The notes under the pieces are model-generated. The model was not told the DNA's origin. It saw only the letters and a program-made list of their open reading frames with translations, and did not search any database. Below, piece by piece: positions 1-5,253 of a stretch of 5,540 bases of DNA. The position numbers were made by a program, and so were the translations under genes. The first letter of the stretch is position 1. Each line of letters begins with the position of its first letter. The DNA is from a bacterium (GTDB lineage: Bacteria; AUK180), in NCBI GenBank assembly GCA_021162505.1, contig JAGGYO010000359.1, positions 1 through 5,540 on the forward strand, read 5' to 3'.

Positions 1-286
1 CATCTACTCATACACCCATTCCCTCATCTACTCATACACTCATAAACCCATCTACTCATACACTCATAAACCCATCTACTCATACACTCATAAACCCATT
101 TACTCATATACTCATACACCCATTCCCTCATATACTCATACACTCATATACTCATACACTCATTTACTCATATACTCATACACTCATTTACTCATCTACT
201 CATATACTCATACACCCATTTACTCATCTACTCATACACTCATCTACTCATACACTCATACACCCATTTACCCATTCTCCCATCCC
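1..286. repeat. 8-bp tandem repeat array, G-free on the plus strand
   Basis: From position 7 the sequence divides without a single indel into 35 consecutive octamers, preceded by six bases of another. The consensus is YYCATNYA; the commonest copies are CTCATACA, CTCATCTA, CTCATATA and CTCATTTA, with CCCATNNN variants interspersed. The last copies (271-286) are degenerate. Positions 1-289 contain no G. On the minus strand nearly every octamer carries ATGAG or ATGGG, so TGA recurs often enough to close all three frames and coding there is excluded. On the plus strand two frames stay open through much of it, but no start or context supports a gene. The array continues beyond the window. No gene lies in 1-350. 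Confidence 0.95.
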
Positions 287-327
287 ACTGCTTTTTTCGA
301 CTCTTCACTTATTTCCTGTCATTCAGA

Positions 328-340
328 GCCACAAAGTGGC
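328..340. repeat. Small palindrome past the 3' end of the two-TM gene
   Basis: GCCAC-AAA-GTGGC forms a perfect 5-bp stem with a 3-nt loop, starting 11 bases beyond the stop codon of the minus-strand gene at 351-977. Read on the minus strand no U-run follows, so it is a poor rho-independent terminator. It has the same design as the GGGAC-AAA-GTCCC palindrome at 4363-4375, which suggests one family of small dispersed palindromes. Confidence 0.5.
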
Positions 341-350
341 GACTGGAGCT

Positions 351-977
351 TTATCGCCTTGGTGTGGGATCATTCTCCTTTATCCGCCTTGTTAATAGAT
401 CCTGAATGGAAAAAGAATTGGGTATCCCTACCATTTGTATTTTATTGGGGACATAATAGCTCCTATTACTATTTGATGAACGGTTCATTCGGCCTGTCCG
501 CATCCCAAGGATTATGGTACCGTTCTCCCCATTTCCTTTTAATTGAATATCCCCTGAAAATTGTTCCCAATCGATCTTTCTCAGACCTTTGGAATTAATA
601 ATATATAAAAAATCCTTTGAACCGGCAAAATAATCCCCCTTTCGAAATGCTGAAGCAAGTCCCGCGAAAAGAATTAAAAGACCGATAAGAACAAATACGG
701 ACAGCATAACAACGGGAACTATTACAGGACCGAGATTGTGTAAATTACCTATTTTATGCACCCCATTCACGGTAATTGGAACATTCCTTCCAGATAGAAG
801 AGGTGCCAAAATGATAAACAACATGGTCCCTGATATACCCAACCATACTATACTGAAGATAAGTGATGCAAAAAATCCTCCCAACGAATTTTTCCGCTTT
901 GCTTTTACTATGAAATCAGTAGCAGAACCGGAAAGTGCAGTATTTACATAGTCAGGAATATTATAATCTTCTACCAT
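351..977 (-). CDS. Two-TM membrane protein of unknown function, possible C-terminal PH-like domain
   Basis: I do not recognise a named family. The 208-residue product has a short polar N-terminus (1-32), a hydrophobic segment at about 33-61, a roughly 22-residue loop, and a second hydrophobic segment at about 84-111. A soluble C-terminal part (112-208) follows. Both membrane segments are long and clean, so inner-membrane location is likely. The C-terminal part has alternating strand-like segments and ends with KIQMVGIPNSFSIQDLLTRRI, resembling the last strand and helix of bacterial PH-like (bPH) domains that often follow two TM helices; this is a pattern impression only. The start is well supported: GAGGAGG (984-990 on the minus strand) sits 6 nt from the ATG. 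A TATAAT at 1004-1009 could be its -10. It is 109 bp downstream of tdk, so read-through from that operon is also possible. Confidence 0.85.
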   Translation of the reverse strand: MVEDYNIPDYVNTALSGSATDFIVKAKRKNSLGGFFASLIFSIVWLGISGTMLFIILAPLLSGRNVPITVNGVHKIGNLHNLGPVIVPVVMLSVFVLIGLLILFAGLASAFRKGDYFAGSKDFLYIINSKGLRKIDWEQFSGDIQLKGNGENGTIILGMRTGRMNRSSNSNRSYYVPNKIQMVGIPNSFSIQDLLTRRIKENDPTPRR

Positions 978-1003
978 AAGGAGCCTCCTCTATAAATCTC
1001 GGC

Positions 1004-1009
1004 ATTATA
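1004..1009 (-). promoter_or_regulatory. Possible -10 box for the two-TM gene
   Basis: A perfect TATAAT lies on the minus strand 14 bases upstream of the Shine-Dalgarno site of the 351-977 gene. No hexamer resembling TTGACA occurs at 16-19 bp spacing, so the promoter call is weak. Confidence 0.3.
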
Positions 1010-1086
1010 TAGTGCAATAGTATTATTTCGCTTTGAACAATACATATTTTTTTTACATATCTTTTTTTAAGACAACAAAAAGGACA

Positions 1087-1656
1087 TTATGATTTATCTT
1101 TATATTTATTAAAACAGTCGCGACATACCGGTTGATATATATTTTCTGCTCCCACAAGGATCTGGTCATGGCTTTCAACTATCCTCAAACTCTTGGTAGC
1201 CGGAGCGCCGCATTTTACACATATTGCCTGGGTTTTTACAACATCATCAGCAATAGCAAGAAGTAGCGGCATTATTCCAAAGGGATTGCCTAAATAGTCT
1301 TGATCTAAACCTGCAATAATAATTCGCACTTTTTTATCGGCTAAGTCATTAACAACATCAATGAGACCATCATCCAAGAATTGGGCTTCATCAATACCAA
1401 CGACTTCAACATCATCTGTTAGGTGTTCAAGAATATCTTTTGAGCTCTTAACAGGAATAGCGTTTATTTTTTGTGCCGAATGAGATACTACATAAGCATC
1501 ATCATATCTATTATCTATCTCGGGTTTAAATATTAGAATATTCTTTTTTGCAATTTGCGCGCGTCTTAATCTTCTAATGAGCTCTTCAGACTTTCCCGAA
1601 AACATTGAACCGGAAATTACTTCGATCCAACCCAACCACTTTGGAATAAAATTCAT
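1087..1656 (-). CDS. tdk: Thymidine kinase, type II
   Basis: This 189-residue protein transfers the gamma phosphate of ATP to thymidine or deoxyuridine in the cytosolic pyrimidine salvage pathway. The family signature is complete: GWIEVISGSMFSGKSEELIR with the P-loop at 16-23; Walker B with the catalytic glutamate in IDEAQF (D89, E90); the AGLDQDYLGNPFG segment at 115-127; a structural zinc site C146-x2-C149 and C178-x2-C181; and the thymidine-binding lasso GAENIYQPVCR at 169-179. Length is normal for the bacterial tetrameric type II enzymes. The N-terminal run MNFIPKWL before the conserved GWIEV is ordinary. Its ATG overlaps the stop codon of the upstream response regulator (ATGA), and a strong AAGGAGGAG Shine-Dalgarno lies inside the end of that gene. 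It is therefore the third gene of the kinase-regulator-tdk chain. I see no terminator after it. Confidence 0.97.
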   Translation of the reverse strand: MNFIPKWLGWIEVISGSMFSGKSEELIRRLRRAQIAKKNILIFKPEIDNRYDDAYVVSHSAQKINAIPVKSSKDILEHLTDDVEVVGIDEAQFLDDGLIDVVNDLADKKVRIIIAGLDQDYLGNPFGIMPLLLAIADDVVKTQAICVKCGAPATKSLRIVESHDQILVGAENIYQPVCRDCFNKYKDKS

Positions 1657-3023
1657 ATCTCCTCCTTATTGATATTGTATTTTTTTATTTTATTAATCAG
1701 TGATGCCCTGGACATTCCTAATACTTTTGCAACTTTTGTATTATTTTTGTACTTTTTTAAATTGGAAATTATTGTCATTTTTTCAATTTCTTCCATCGAG
1801 CGATCTACCAGAAATCCTTCATCAATTCGCGGTAAAGTTTTTTTTATGGTTTCATTTGCTCTTATATTCACGGGAATATTTTCAATATTAATACTATCTT
1901 TGTTATTGAAGATAACAATATGCTCCATCACATTTTTCAACTCTCTGACATTCCCGGGCCAAGTATAATCCAATAATGCTTTTAATGCGTCTTTATCTAT
2001 AGTCATCAGCGGTTTTTGATATTGTCTGCAAAATTGGATAATATTATAATTAGCCAATGCTATGATATCATCTTTTCTATCTCTGAGGGGTGGAATAATG
2101 ATCTTTACCACATTGATCCTATAGTAAAAATCTTCCCGGAATTTTCCCTCATTAACGAGTTTTTCAAGGTCTTTATTTGTTGCGAAAACAAGGCGGGTAT
2201 TAATAGTAATGACCTTATTGGAACCAACGGGCATGACCTCTTTTTTTTCTAAAAATCTTAATAATTTAACCTGTGTCAAAAGAGAAATATCCCCGATCTC
2301 ATCTAAGAACAGTGTGCCGCCTTCTGCTAATTGAAATTTCCCTTTTCTCGATGTCTGAGCACCTGTAAATGCACCTTTTTCATATCCAAAAAGTTCGGAT
2401 TCCAACAATGTTTCGGGAAATGCAGAACAATTTATGGGAACAAATGGTCCATTCTTAAAGTTTGAATTATAATGTATCGCCTGGGCAATAAGTTCCTTCC
2501 CAACTCCTGATTCACCTAATATTAACACATTTGCAACAGTGGGTGCTATTTGTTTTACCTGATCAACAATATTATTCATCTTTTCGGATTTGTAAATTAT
2601 ATTACTGAAATTATATTTTTCAATAAGTTTGCTCTTTAATGACTTTATTTCTCTTTCCAATCCCAGTTTTTCATATGCCTTTTCCACAAAAACCTCTATC
2701 TCATCCAGTTTAAAGGGCTTTGTAAGGTATTGGAAAGCGCCTAATTTTATGGCATTAATGGCAATATCAATGGAAGCAATACCGGTAATGACTATGATCT
2801 CAATACTCTTTCTTGTAGTTTTCAAGATTTTTATAAGCTCGAGTCCATTACTGTTCTTTAAGTTCAAGTCAGTAATAACGATCTCATAATCATGTTGTTT
2901 AACAAGCTTTAGAGCATCATTCACATTATCCGAACCATTTACATATTCACCTTTCATATTGAAAAAGTCAATGATCGTATCTCTAAGGTTCTTATCGTCC
3001 TCAACTACGAGTATTTTTTTCAT
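1653..3023 (-). CDS. NtrC-family sigma-54-dependent response regulator
   Basis: This 456-residue regulator has the three classic parts. The receiver domain (1-115) carries acidic residues E8, D9, D10, phosphoacceptor D52, T80 and K102. A probable linker helix covers 110-137. The AAA+ sigma-54 activation domain has Walker A GESGVGKE (170-177), ESELFGYEKGAFTGA (208-222) with an intact GAFTGA sigma-54 contact loop, Walker B GGTLFLDEIGD (235-245), arginine finger region FREDFYYRINV (295-305), PPLRDRKDDI (311-320) and WPGNVRELKN (355-364). A Fis-type helix-turn-helix lies at about 412-449. It should activate sigma-54 promoters when phosphorylated, presumably by the kinase encoded just upstream, whose TGA overlaps this ATG. 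No Shine-Dalgarno precedes the start (the bases are ACTTAAAAACAA), so translation probably depends on coupling. I found no sigma-54 promoter in the window, so its targets are elsewhere. Confidence 0.95.
   Translation of the reverse strand: MKKILVVEDDKNLRDTIIDFFNMKGEYVNGSDNVNDALKLVKQHDYEIVITDLNLKNSNGLELIKILKTTRKSIEIIVITGIASIDIAINAIKLGAFQYLTKPFKLDEIEVFVEKAYEKLGLEREIKSLKSKLIEKYNFSNIIYKSEKMNNIVDQVKQIAPTVANVLILGESGVGKELIAQAIHYNSNFKNGPFVPINCSAFPETLLESELFGYEKGAFTGAQTSRKGKFQLAEGGTLFLDEIGDISLLTQVKLLRFLEKKEVMPVGSNKVITINTRLVFATNKDLEKLVNEGKFREDFYYRINVVKIIIPPLRDRKDDIIALANYNIIQFCRQYQKPLMTIDKDALKALLDYTWPGNVRELKNVMEHIVIFNNKDSINIENIPVNIRANETIKKTLPRIDEGFLVDRSMEEIEKMTIISNLKKYKNNTKVAKVLGMSRASLINKIKKYNINKEEI
1659..1667 (-). 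promoter_or_regulatory. Shine-Dalgarno of tdk embedded in the upstream gene
   Basis: AAGGAGGAG on the minus strand encodes the K-E-E near the C-terminus of the response regulator and lies two bases from the tdk ATG, with the AAGGAGG core four bases away. Thus tdk can initiate on its own as well as by coupling, unlike the regulator gene. Confidence 0.85.
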
Positions 3024-3685
3024 TTGTTTTTAAGTTTGTCAGGAAAAGTAAGAACAAAACTTGTGCTGTCCCCAGTTGATTCAATATCAATGCTCCCGTT
3101 TAATTGTTCTATCAGTTCCTTTACAATATAAAGTCCAAGCCCGGTGCCCTCTTCCTTTGTAGAGAAACCTGCTTCAAAGATATTCTTTTTCAATTTTTCA
3201 TTTATCTTTTCACCATAATTAGTAATTGTAACCCTAATTGTATTCATTTGTTTTTCTGTTCTAATGGTTATTTCATTCTTTTTGGTTTTAAGATCAAGTG
3301 AATTTTTTAAAATATTCCCAATGATGATATTTAACTTTTTTTTATCCTGTGATACTTCTTTGATCTTCGGGTCATAATTTTTTATTATCTTGATCTTCTT
3401 TGCATCAATTAAGCTATTGTATATATCAATAAGCTCATTCAATAGTTCATTAAGTGAAAATTCTTCAATATTGTTCGCTTTCTTGAAAATATATGATATA
3501 TCCAAGATAAATCTATAAAGGTCCATAGATTCTTCCTTCATTCTATTGGTAAATTTTAGAACATTTTCATCGGATATATTCATTTTTATTAAATATCTTT
3601 CCAATACTTCCGAATTTAATATCAATACTTGTAATTTGTTCTTTATTTCATGAATAGCAAAGCCAAATTCATTTTCCTTTTTCAT
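3020..3685 (-). CDS. Minimal cytosolic histidine kinase without sensor domain
   Basis: The 221-residue protein is a bare transmitter. It has an H-box at the extreme N-terminus (FAIHEIKNKLQVL, H12), a dimerisation helix pair to about 70, then a HATPase_c domain. That domain has N-box NIIIGNILKNSLD (119-131, N128), a G1-like NYGEKI (156-161), an F-box NIFEAGFSTK (168-177) and G2 GTGLGLYIVK (180-189). No membrane segment, PAS, GAF or HAMP region exists, and none can be hidden upstream: the frame has no alternative start before the in-frame TGA at 3749-3751. The H-box lacks the usual proline (HEIKNKL) and the G1 Asp is Asn. The usual second Gly of G1 is Lys. The last four bases (ATGA) overlap the response regulator start, so the pair is almost certainly a cognate two-component system. 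The input must come from a partner protein. The ATG has no ribosome binding site; see the promoter entry. Confidence 0.9.
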   Translation of the reverse strand: MKKENEFGFAIHEIKNKLQVLILNSEVLERYLIKMNISDENVLKFTNRMKEESMDLYRFILDISYIFKKANNIEEFSLNELLNELIDIYNSLIDAKKIKIIKNYDPKIKEVSQDKKKLNIIIGNILKNSLDLKTKKNEITIRTEKQMNTIRVTITNYGEKINEKLKKNIFEAGFSTKEEGTGLGLYIVKELIEQLNGSIDIESTGDSTSFVLTFPDKLKNK

Positions 3686-3691
3686 ATTTTT

Positions 3692-3719
3692 ATTATAACA
3701 TTTTTTAAAAATTTGTAAA
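3692..3719 (-). promoter_or_regulatory. Sigma-70-type promoter of the kinase-regulator-tdk chain, predicted leaderless
   Basis: On the minus strand TTTACA (3714-3719, 5 of 6 to TTGACA) is followed by a 16-bp spacer and a perfect TATAAT (3692-3697). With the last T of the -10 at -7, +1 falls at 3685, the A of the kinase ATG. No Shine-Dalgarno lies before that ATG, which agrees with a leaderless transcript. A second TTTACAAA (3726-3733) repeats the one over the -35 (3712-3719) at 14 bp distance and might be a regulator site. The start point is inferred, not observed. Confidence 0.65.
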
Positions 3720-3851
3720 GGGCTTTTTGTAAAATATTTTGACGGTTTTCAATCTTTATTTTCATTATCTTATTAATTTGATCACATTTTTTACAATATT
3801 CTCTTGATTTTTGTTAAATAAAATATTATTATTCATTGTGAGGTTAAATGC

Positions 3852-4325
3852 TCATTTCCTCTCATCTATAATTGGAAAAACGAAATAACCCCTTAGCCCT
3901 TCATCGAAGACCTTCCATTTACCTTCTTCTTTTTCCCATGCGGTTTGCCTATAGATCTTTGCATCTTTACCTTTATATTCCCCATTCCATTCACCAACGA
4001 TCTTATAATAACCCTCTTTCTTCGTAATATGGGATAATTCTATCCTTGAAAGATTCCAATCTTCGGTGTATTTTTCCATTACCTTTTTATATTGGTCAAG
4101 GGTAACCTTTTTTTTGAAATCATCAGTATTATAACTATATGCCCCTCTCCAATTTTTTTTTACCACATGATCGTAATACTGTGTAATCCTTTCTTTCAGT
4201 CCCGTCGGCATCATCATTGTATTATTATTAACACAACTTAAAGAAAAGCTTATTGTTAAAAGACTACCCATTACAATTTCCGTGATATTCTTGATCATTT
4301 TTAATTTCGTTTTGAAATTCTTCAT
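3852..4325 (-). CDS. Small putative lipoprotein, possible NTF2-like fold, function unknown
   Basis: The 157-residue product starts at the ATG at 4323-4325, chosen because AAAGGAG (4331-4337) sits 5 nt upstream; a longer frame to 4457 only translates a repeat element. The N-terminus is a signal peptide: basic residues K2-K12, hydrophobic core 14-29, then FSLSC with C31, followed by polar VNNN. This is a plausible but imperfect lipobox, since the -3 residue is Ser. The mature part begins with a helix (LKERITQYYDHVVKKNW, 43-59) followed by strand-like segments, including a GYYKIVGEWNGEY stretch (105-117) and a W-rich end (TAWEKEEGKWKVFDEG, 128-143). That order recalls NTF2-like/DUF4440-type export proteins, by shape only. 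No catalytic residues are evident. It is transcribed toward the kinase, 166 bp away, but that gene has its own promoter. No terminator is visible between them. Confidence 0.8.
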   Translation of the reverse strand: MKNFKTKLKMIKNITEIVMGSLLTISFSLSCVNNNTMMMPTGLKERITQYYDHVVKKNWRGAYSYNTDDFKKKVTLDQYKKVMEKYTEDWNLSRIELSHITKKEGYYKIVGEWNGEYKGKDAKIYRQTAWEKEEGKWKVFDEGLRGYFVFPIIDERK

Positions 4326-4330
4326 ATCCA

Positions 4331-4337
4331 CTCCTTT
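4331..4337 (-). promoter_or_regulatory. Shine-Dalgarno that fixes the lipoprotein start
   Basis: AAAGGAG on the minus strand, 5 nt before the ATG at 4323-4325. It lies just outside the direct-repeat-flanked element, so the gene's initiation signals are separate from the repeat. Confidence 0.85.
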
Positions 4338-4341
4338 ATAA

Positions 4342-4471
4342 TAGTCAAAAGTGACGAAGTCAGGGACAAAGTCCCACATTAGGGATGTTACTTTGAACAA
4401 AGTGAAAAATGCGTCCTGATACTTTATGATTTGAGAATGTTCCCGTAGGAATCTCAAAGTTAGTCAAAAGT
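4342..4471. repeat. Direct-repeat-flanked multi-hairpin element
   Basis: The 11-mer TAGTCAAAAGT occurs perfectly at 4342-4352 and 4461-4471, 119 bp apart. Between them are stem-loops nearly end to end: TGAC-GAA-GTCA (4352-4362), GGGAC-AAA-GTCCC (4363-4375), ACAT-TAGGG-ATGT (4376-4388) and ACTTTG-AA-CAAAGT (4390-4403). A fifth, at 4430-4458, pairs TTTGAGA with TCTCAAA (7 bp) and, after a 3-nt bulge, TTCC with GGAA across a CGTA loop. It lies directly upstream of the lipoprotein Shine-Dalgarno. No transposase is present. It could be a non-autonomous MITE/REP-like element or one unit of a longer dispersed repeat. Confidence 0.8.
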
Positions 4472-4473
4472 AT

Positions 4474-4515
4474 TTCAAACTTCAAACTCCAAACGCTAAA
4501 TTCCAAACTTCAAAT
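4474..4515. repeat. 7-bp tandem repeat, six copies
   Basis: Consecutive heptamers TTCAAAC, TTCAAAC, TCCAAAC, GCTAAAT, TCCAAAC, TTCAAAT fit without indels. The array fills the gap between the hairpin element and the end of the truncated YhcG gene, and includes that gene's stop codon (4510-4512). Only one G occurs in it on the plus strand, echoing the strand bias of the octamer array. Confidence 0.8.
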
Positions 4516-4986
4516 AAACGGATCCCCCGAGGATGACAAGAGTAATATGTCATTCCTGACCTGATTAGGAATCCAGTATTTACATTTTGAAATTATAACT
4601 ATATTGTGTCCCCATGGAATTTGTGTAATTAGGGAAACAACTTGTTGCCTTTTCTTCTCAGCAGTTTGGGCAACAGCTTGTTGCCAAATTGAGAAATTAT
4701 CATTCCAAAATGAATACCACTGTCTAACATATTTAATATTCCTATAAGAAAAACCTTTCATATCAGGAAATTCATTTATTAAATCTTTACTTAATTGTTT
4801 TAGAAATCCGCTTCCCCACTTCGTTCTTTTTTGTTTTTCAACAATTTCTTTGCCAAGTTCCCAGTAGAAATTTAGCAATTCGGTATTTACTTTAACAGCA
4901 GCTTTAATTTGAACTAAACGAATTTTTTCTTTTAGTTGTTTCAACCATTTAAAATACTCTTTGTTGTTCTTAATAATATTACTCAT
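4510..4986 (-). CDS. Truncated YhcG-family (DUF1016) protein, N-terminal domain only, probable pseudogene
   Basis: Residues 1-136 match the YhcG N-terminal domain: VNTELLNFYWELGKEIVEKQ (33-52), KWGSGFLKQLSKDLINEFPD (56-75), KGFSYRNIKYVRQWY (77-91), QQVV and IPWGHNIVIISKCK (123-136). Family members then continue about 200 residues into a PDDEXK-type nuclease domain. Here the family sequence stops abruptly at K136, and the last 22 residues (YWIPNQVRND onward) are translated from palindromic repeat DNA at 4521-4575. The nuclease half is absent from the rest of the window. The ATG at 4984-4986 has a modest AAAGGG upstream and a good promoter at 5035-5063. The usual role of YhcG proteins is unsettled (a restriction/toxin-related nuclease is suggested); this copy lacks the catalytic part. 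It could still be expressed as a binding-domain fragment. Confidence 0.85.
   Translation of the reverse strand: MSNIIKNNKEYFKWLKQLKEKIRLVQIKAAVKVNTELLNFYWELGKEIVEKQKRTKWGSGFLKQLSKDLINEFPDMKGFSYRNIKYVRQWYSFWNDNFSIWQQAVAQTAEKKRQQVVSLITQIPWGHNIVIISKCKYWIPNQVRNDILLLSSSGDPFI
4521..4575. repeat. Two head-to-head REP-like palindromic units
   Basis: The right unit runs from TGTCATTCC (4548 onward) to GGAATCCAG (ending 4575), with a 6-bp inverted repeat ATTCCT (4552-4557)/AGGAAT (4567-4572). The left unit, on the opposite strand, reads TGTCATCC to GGGGGATCC, with ATCC (4522-4525)/GGAT (4531-4534). Their facing ends form another inverted repeat, ATGACA (4533-4538)/TGTCAT (4548-4553), around a 9-nt spacer. 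The sequence is of the widespread TGGATTCC...GGAATGACA kind whose translation yields WIPxxxxND-like peptides. Confidence 0.8.
4633..4685. repeat. Paired 17-bp near-palindromic repeat within the YhcG remnant
   Basis: GGAAACAACTTGTTGCC (4633-4649) and GGCAACAGCTTGTTGCC (4669-4685) match at 15 of 17 bases, 36 bp apart, so the duplication is in frame (12 codons) and gives the peptides QQVV and QQAV. The second copy has a 6-bp stem GGCAAC/GTTGCC around AGCTT. Confidence 0.65.
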
Positions 4987-5034
4987 AACCCTTTATTTTT
5001 TTCCCTTTATTTATCATAATTTTTCCCATATGAC

Positions 5035-5063
5035 ATTTTACTCAAATATCAAAAATAAATCAA
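5035..5063 (-). promoter_or_regulatory. Sigma-70-type promoter of the truncated YhcG gene
   Basis: On the minus strand TTGATT (5058-5063), a 17-bp spacer and TAAAAT (5035-5040) form a good promoter. The predicted start near 5028 gives a leader of about 42 nt to the ATG at 4986. It implies that the truncated gene may still be transcribed. Confidence 0.6.
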
Positions 5064-5114
5064 GAAAATTGTGTAAATTTTTACTTTTTCTCAAATTCCA
5101 ATCAACAAAATCTG

Positions 5115-5130
5115 AAAGCGTCAAAGCGTC
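5115..5130. repeat. 8-bp doublet AAAGCGTC
   Basis: AAAGCGTC is directly duplicated (5115-5122, 5123-5130) and followed by AACCTGGCACC. It lies in the 267-bp gap between the RHS gene and the YhcG remnant. Apart from this and the promoter, that gap is AT-rich with no gene I can support. Confidence 0.4.
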
Positions 5131-5253
5131 AACCTGGCACCTTTTTATTTTTTCCCGTCATTCACTTGCACATTTAGCCAAATACGAAAGTATAATAAAA
5201 ATATTCCACAACTTTTCCAAAGAATTTAACAAATTTAAAACACCGTCCCTCTT

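Noticed and set aside
1..286. CRISPR array
   Set aside because: Units are 8 bp and contiguous with no unique spacers.
359..951. Plus-strand open frames at 359-598 and 736-951
   Set aside because: They are antisense to the two-TM gene, which has a strong Shine-Dalgarno and coherent membrane topology; the plus frames show no domain or ribosome binding site.
1010..1086. Rho-independent terminator after tdk
   Set aside because: A- and T-runs occur, but no GC-containing stem precedes a U-run on the minus strand.
1669..3301. Several plus-strand open frames opposite the regulator and kinase
   Set aside because: They are shadows of two genes with full, ordered family motifs on the minus strand.
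4326..4457. N-terminal extension of the lipoprotein frame by 44 residues
   Set aside because: It only translates the hairpin element, would bury the signal peptide, and the internal ATG at 4323-4325 has the Shine-Dalgarno.
5135..5150. TGGCAC as the -24 box of a sigma-54 promoter
   Set aside because: The -12 GC at the required spacing is missing (CTTTTTATTT follows) and no plus-strand gene lies downstream.
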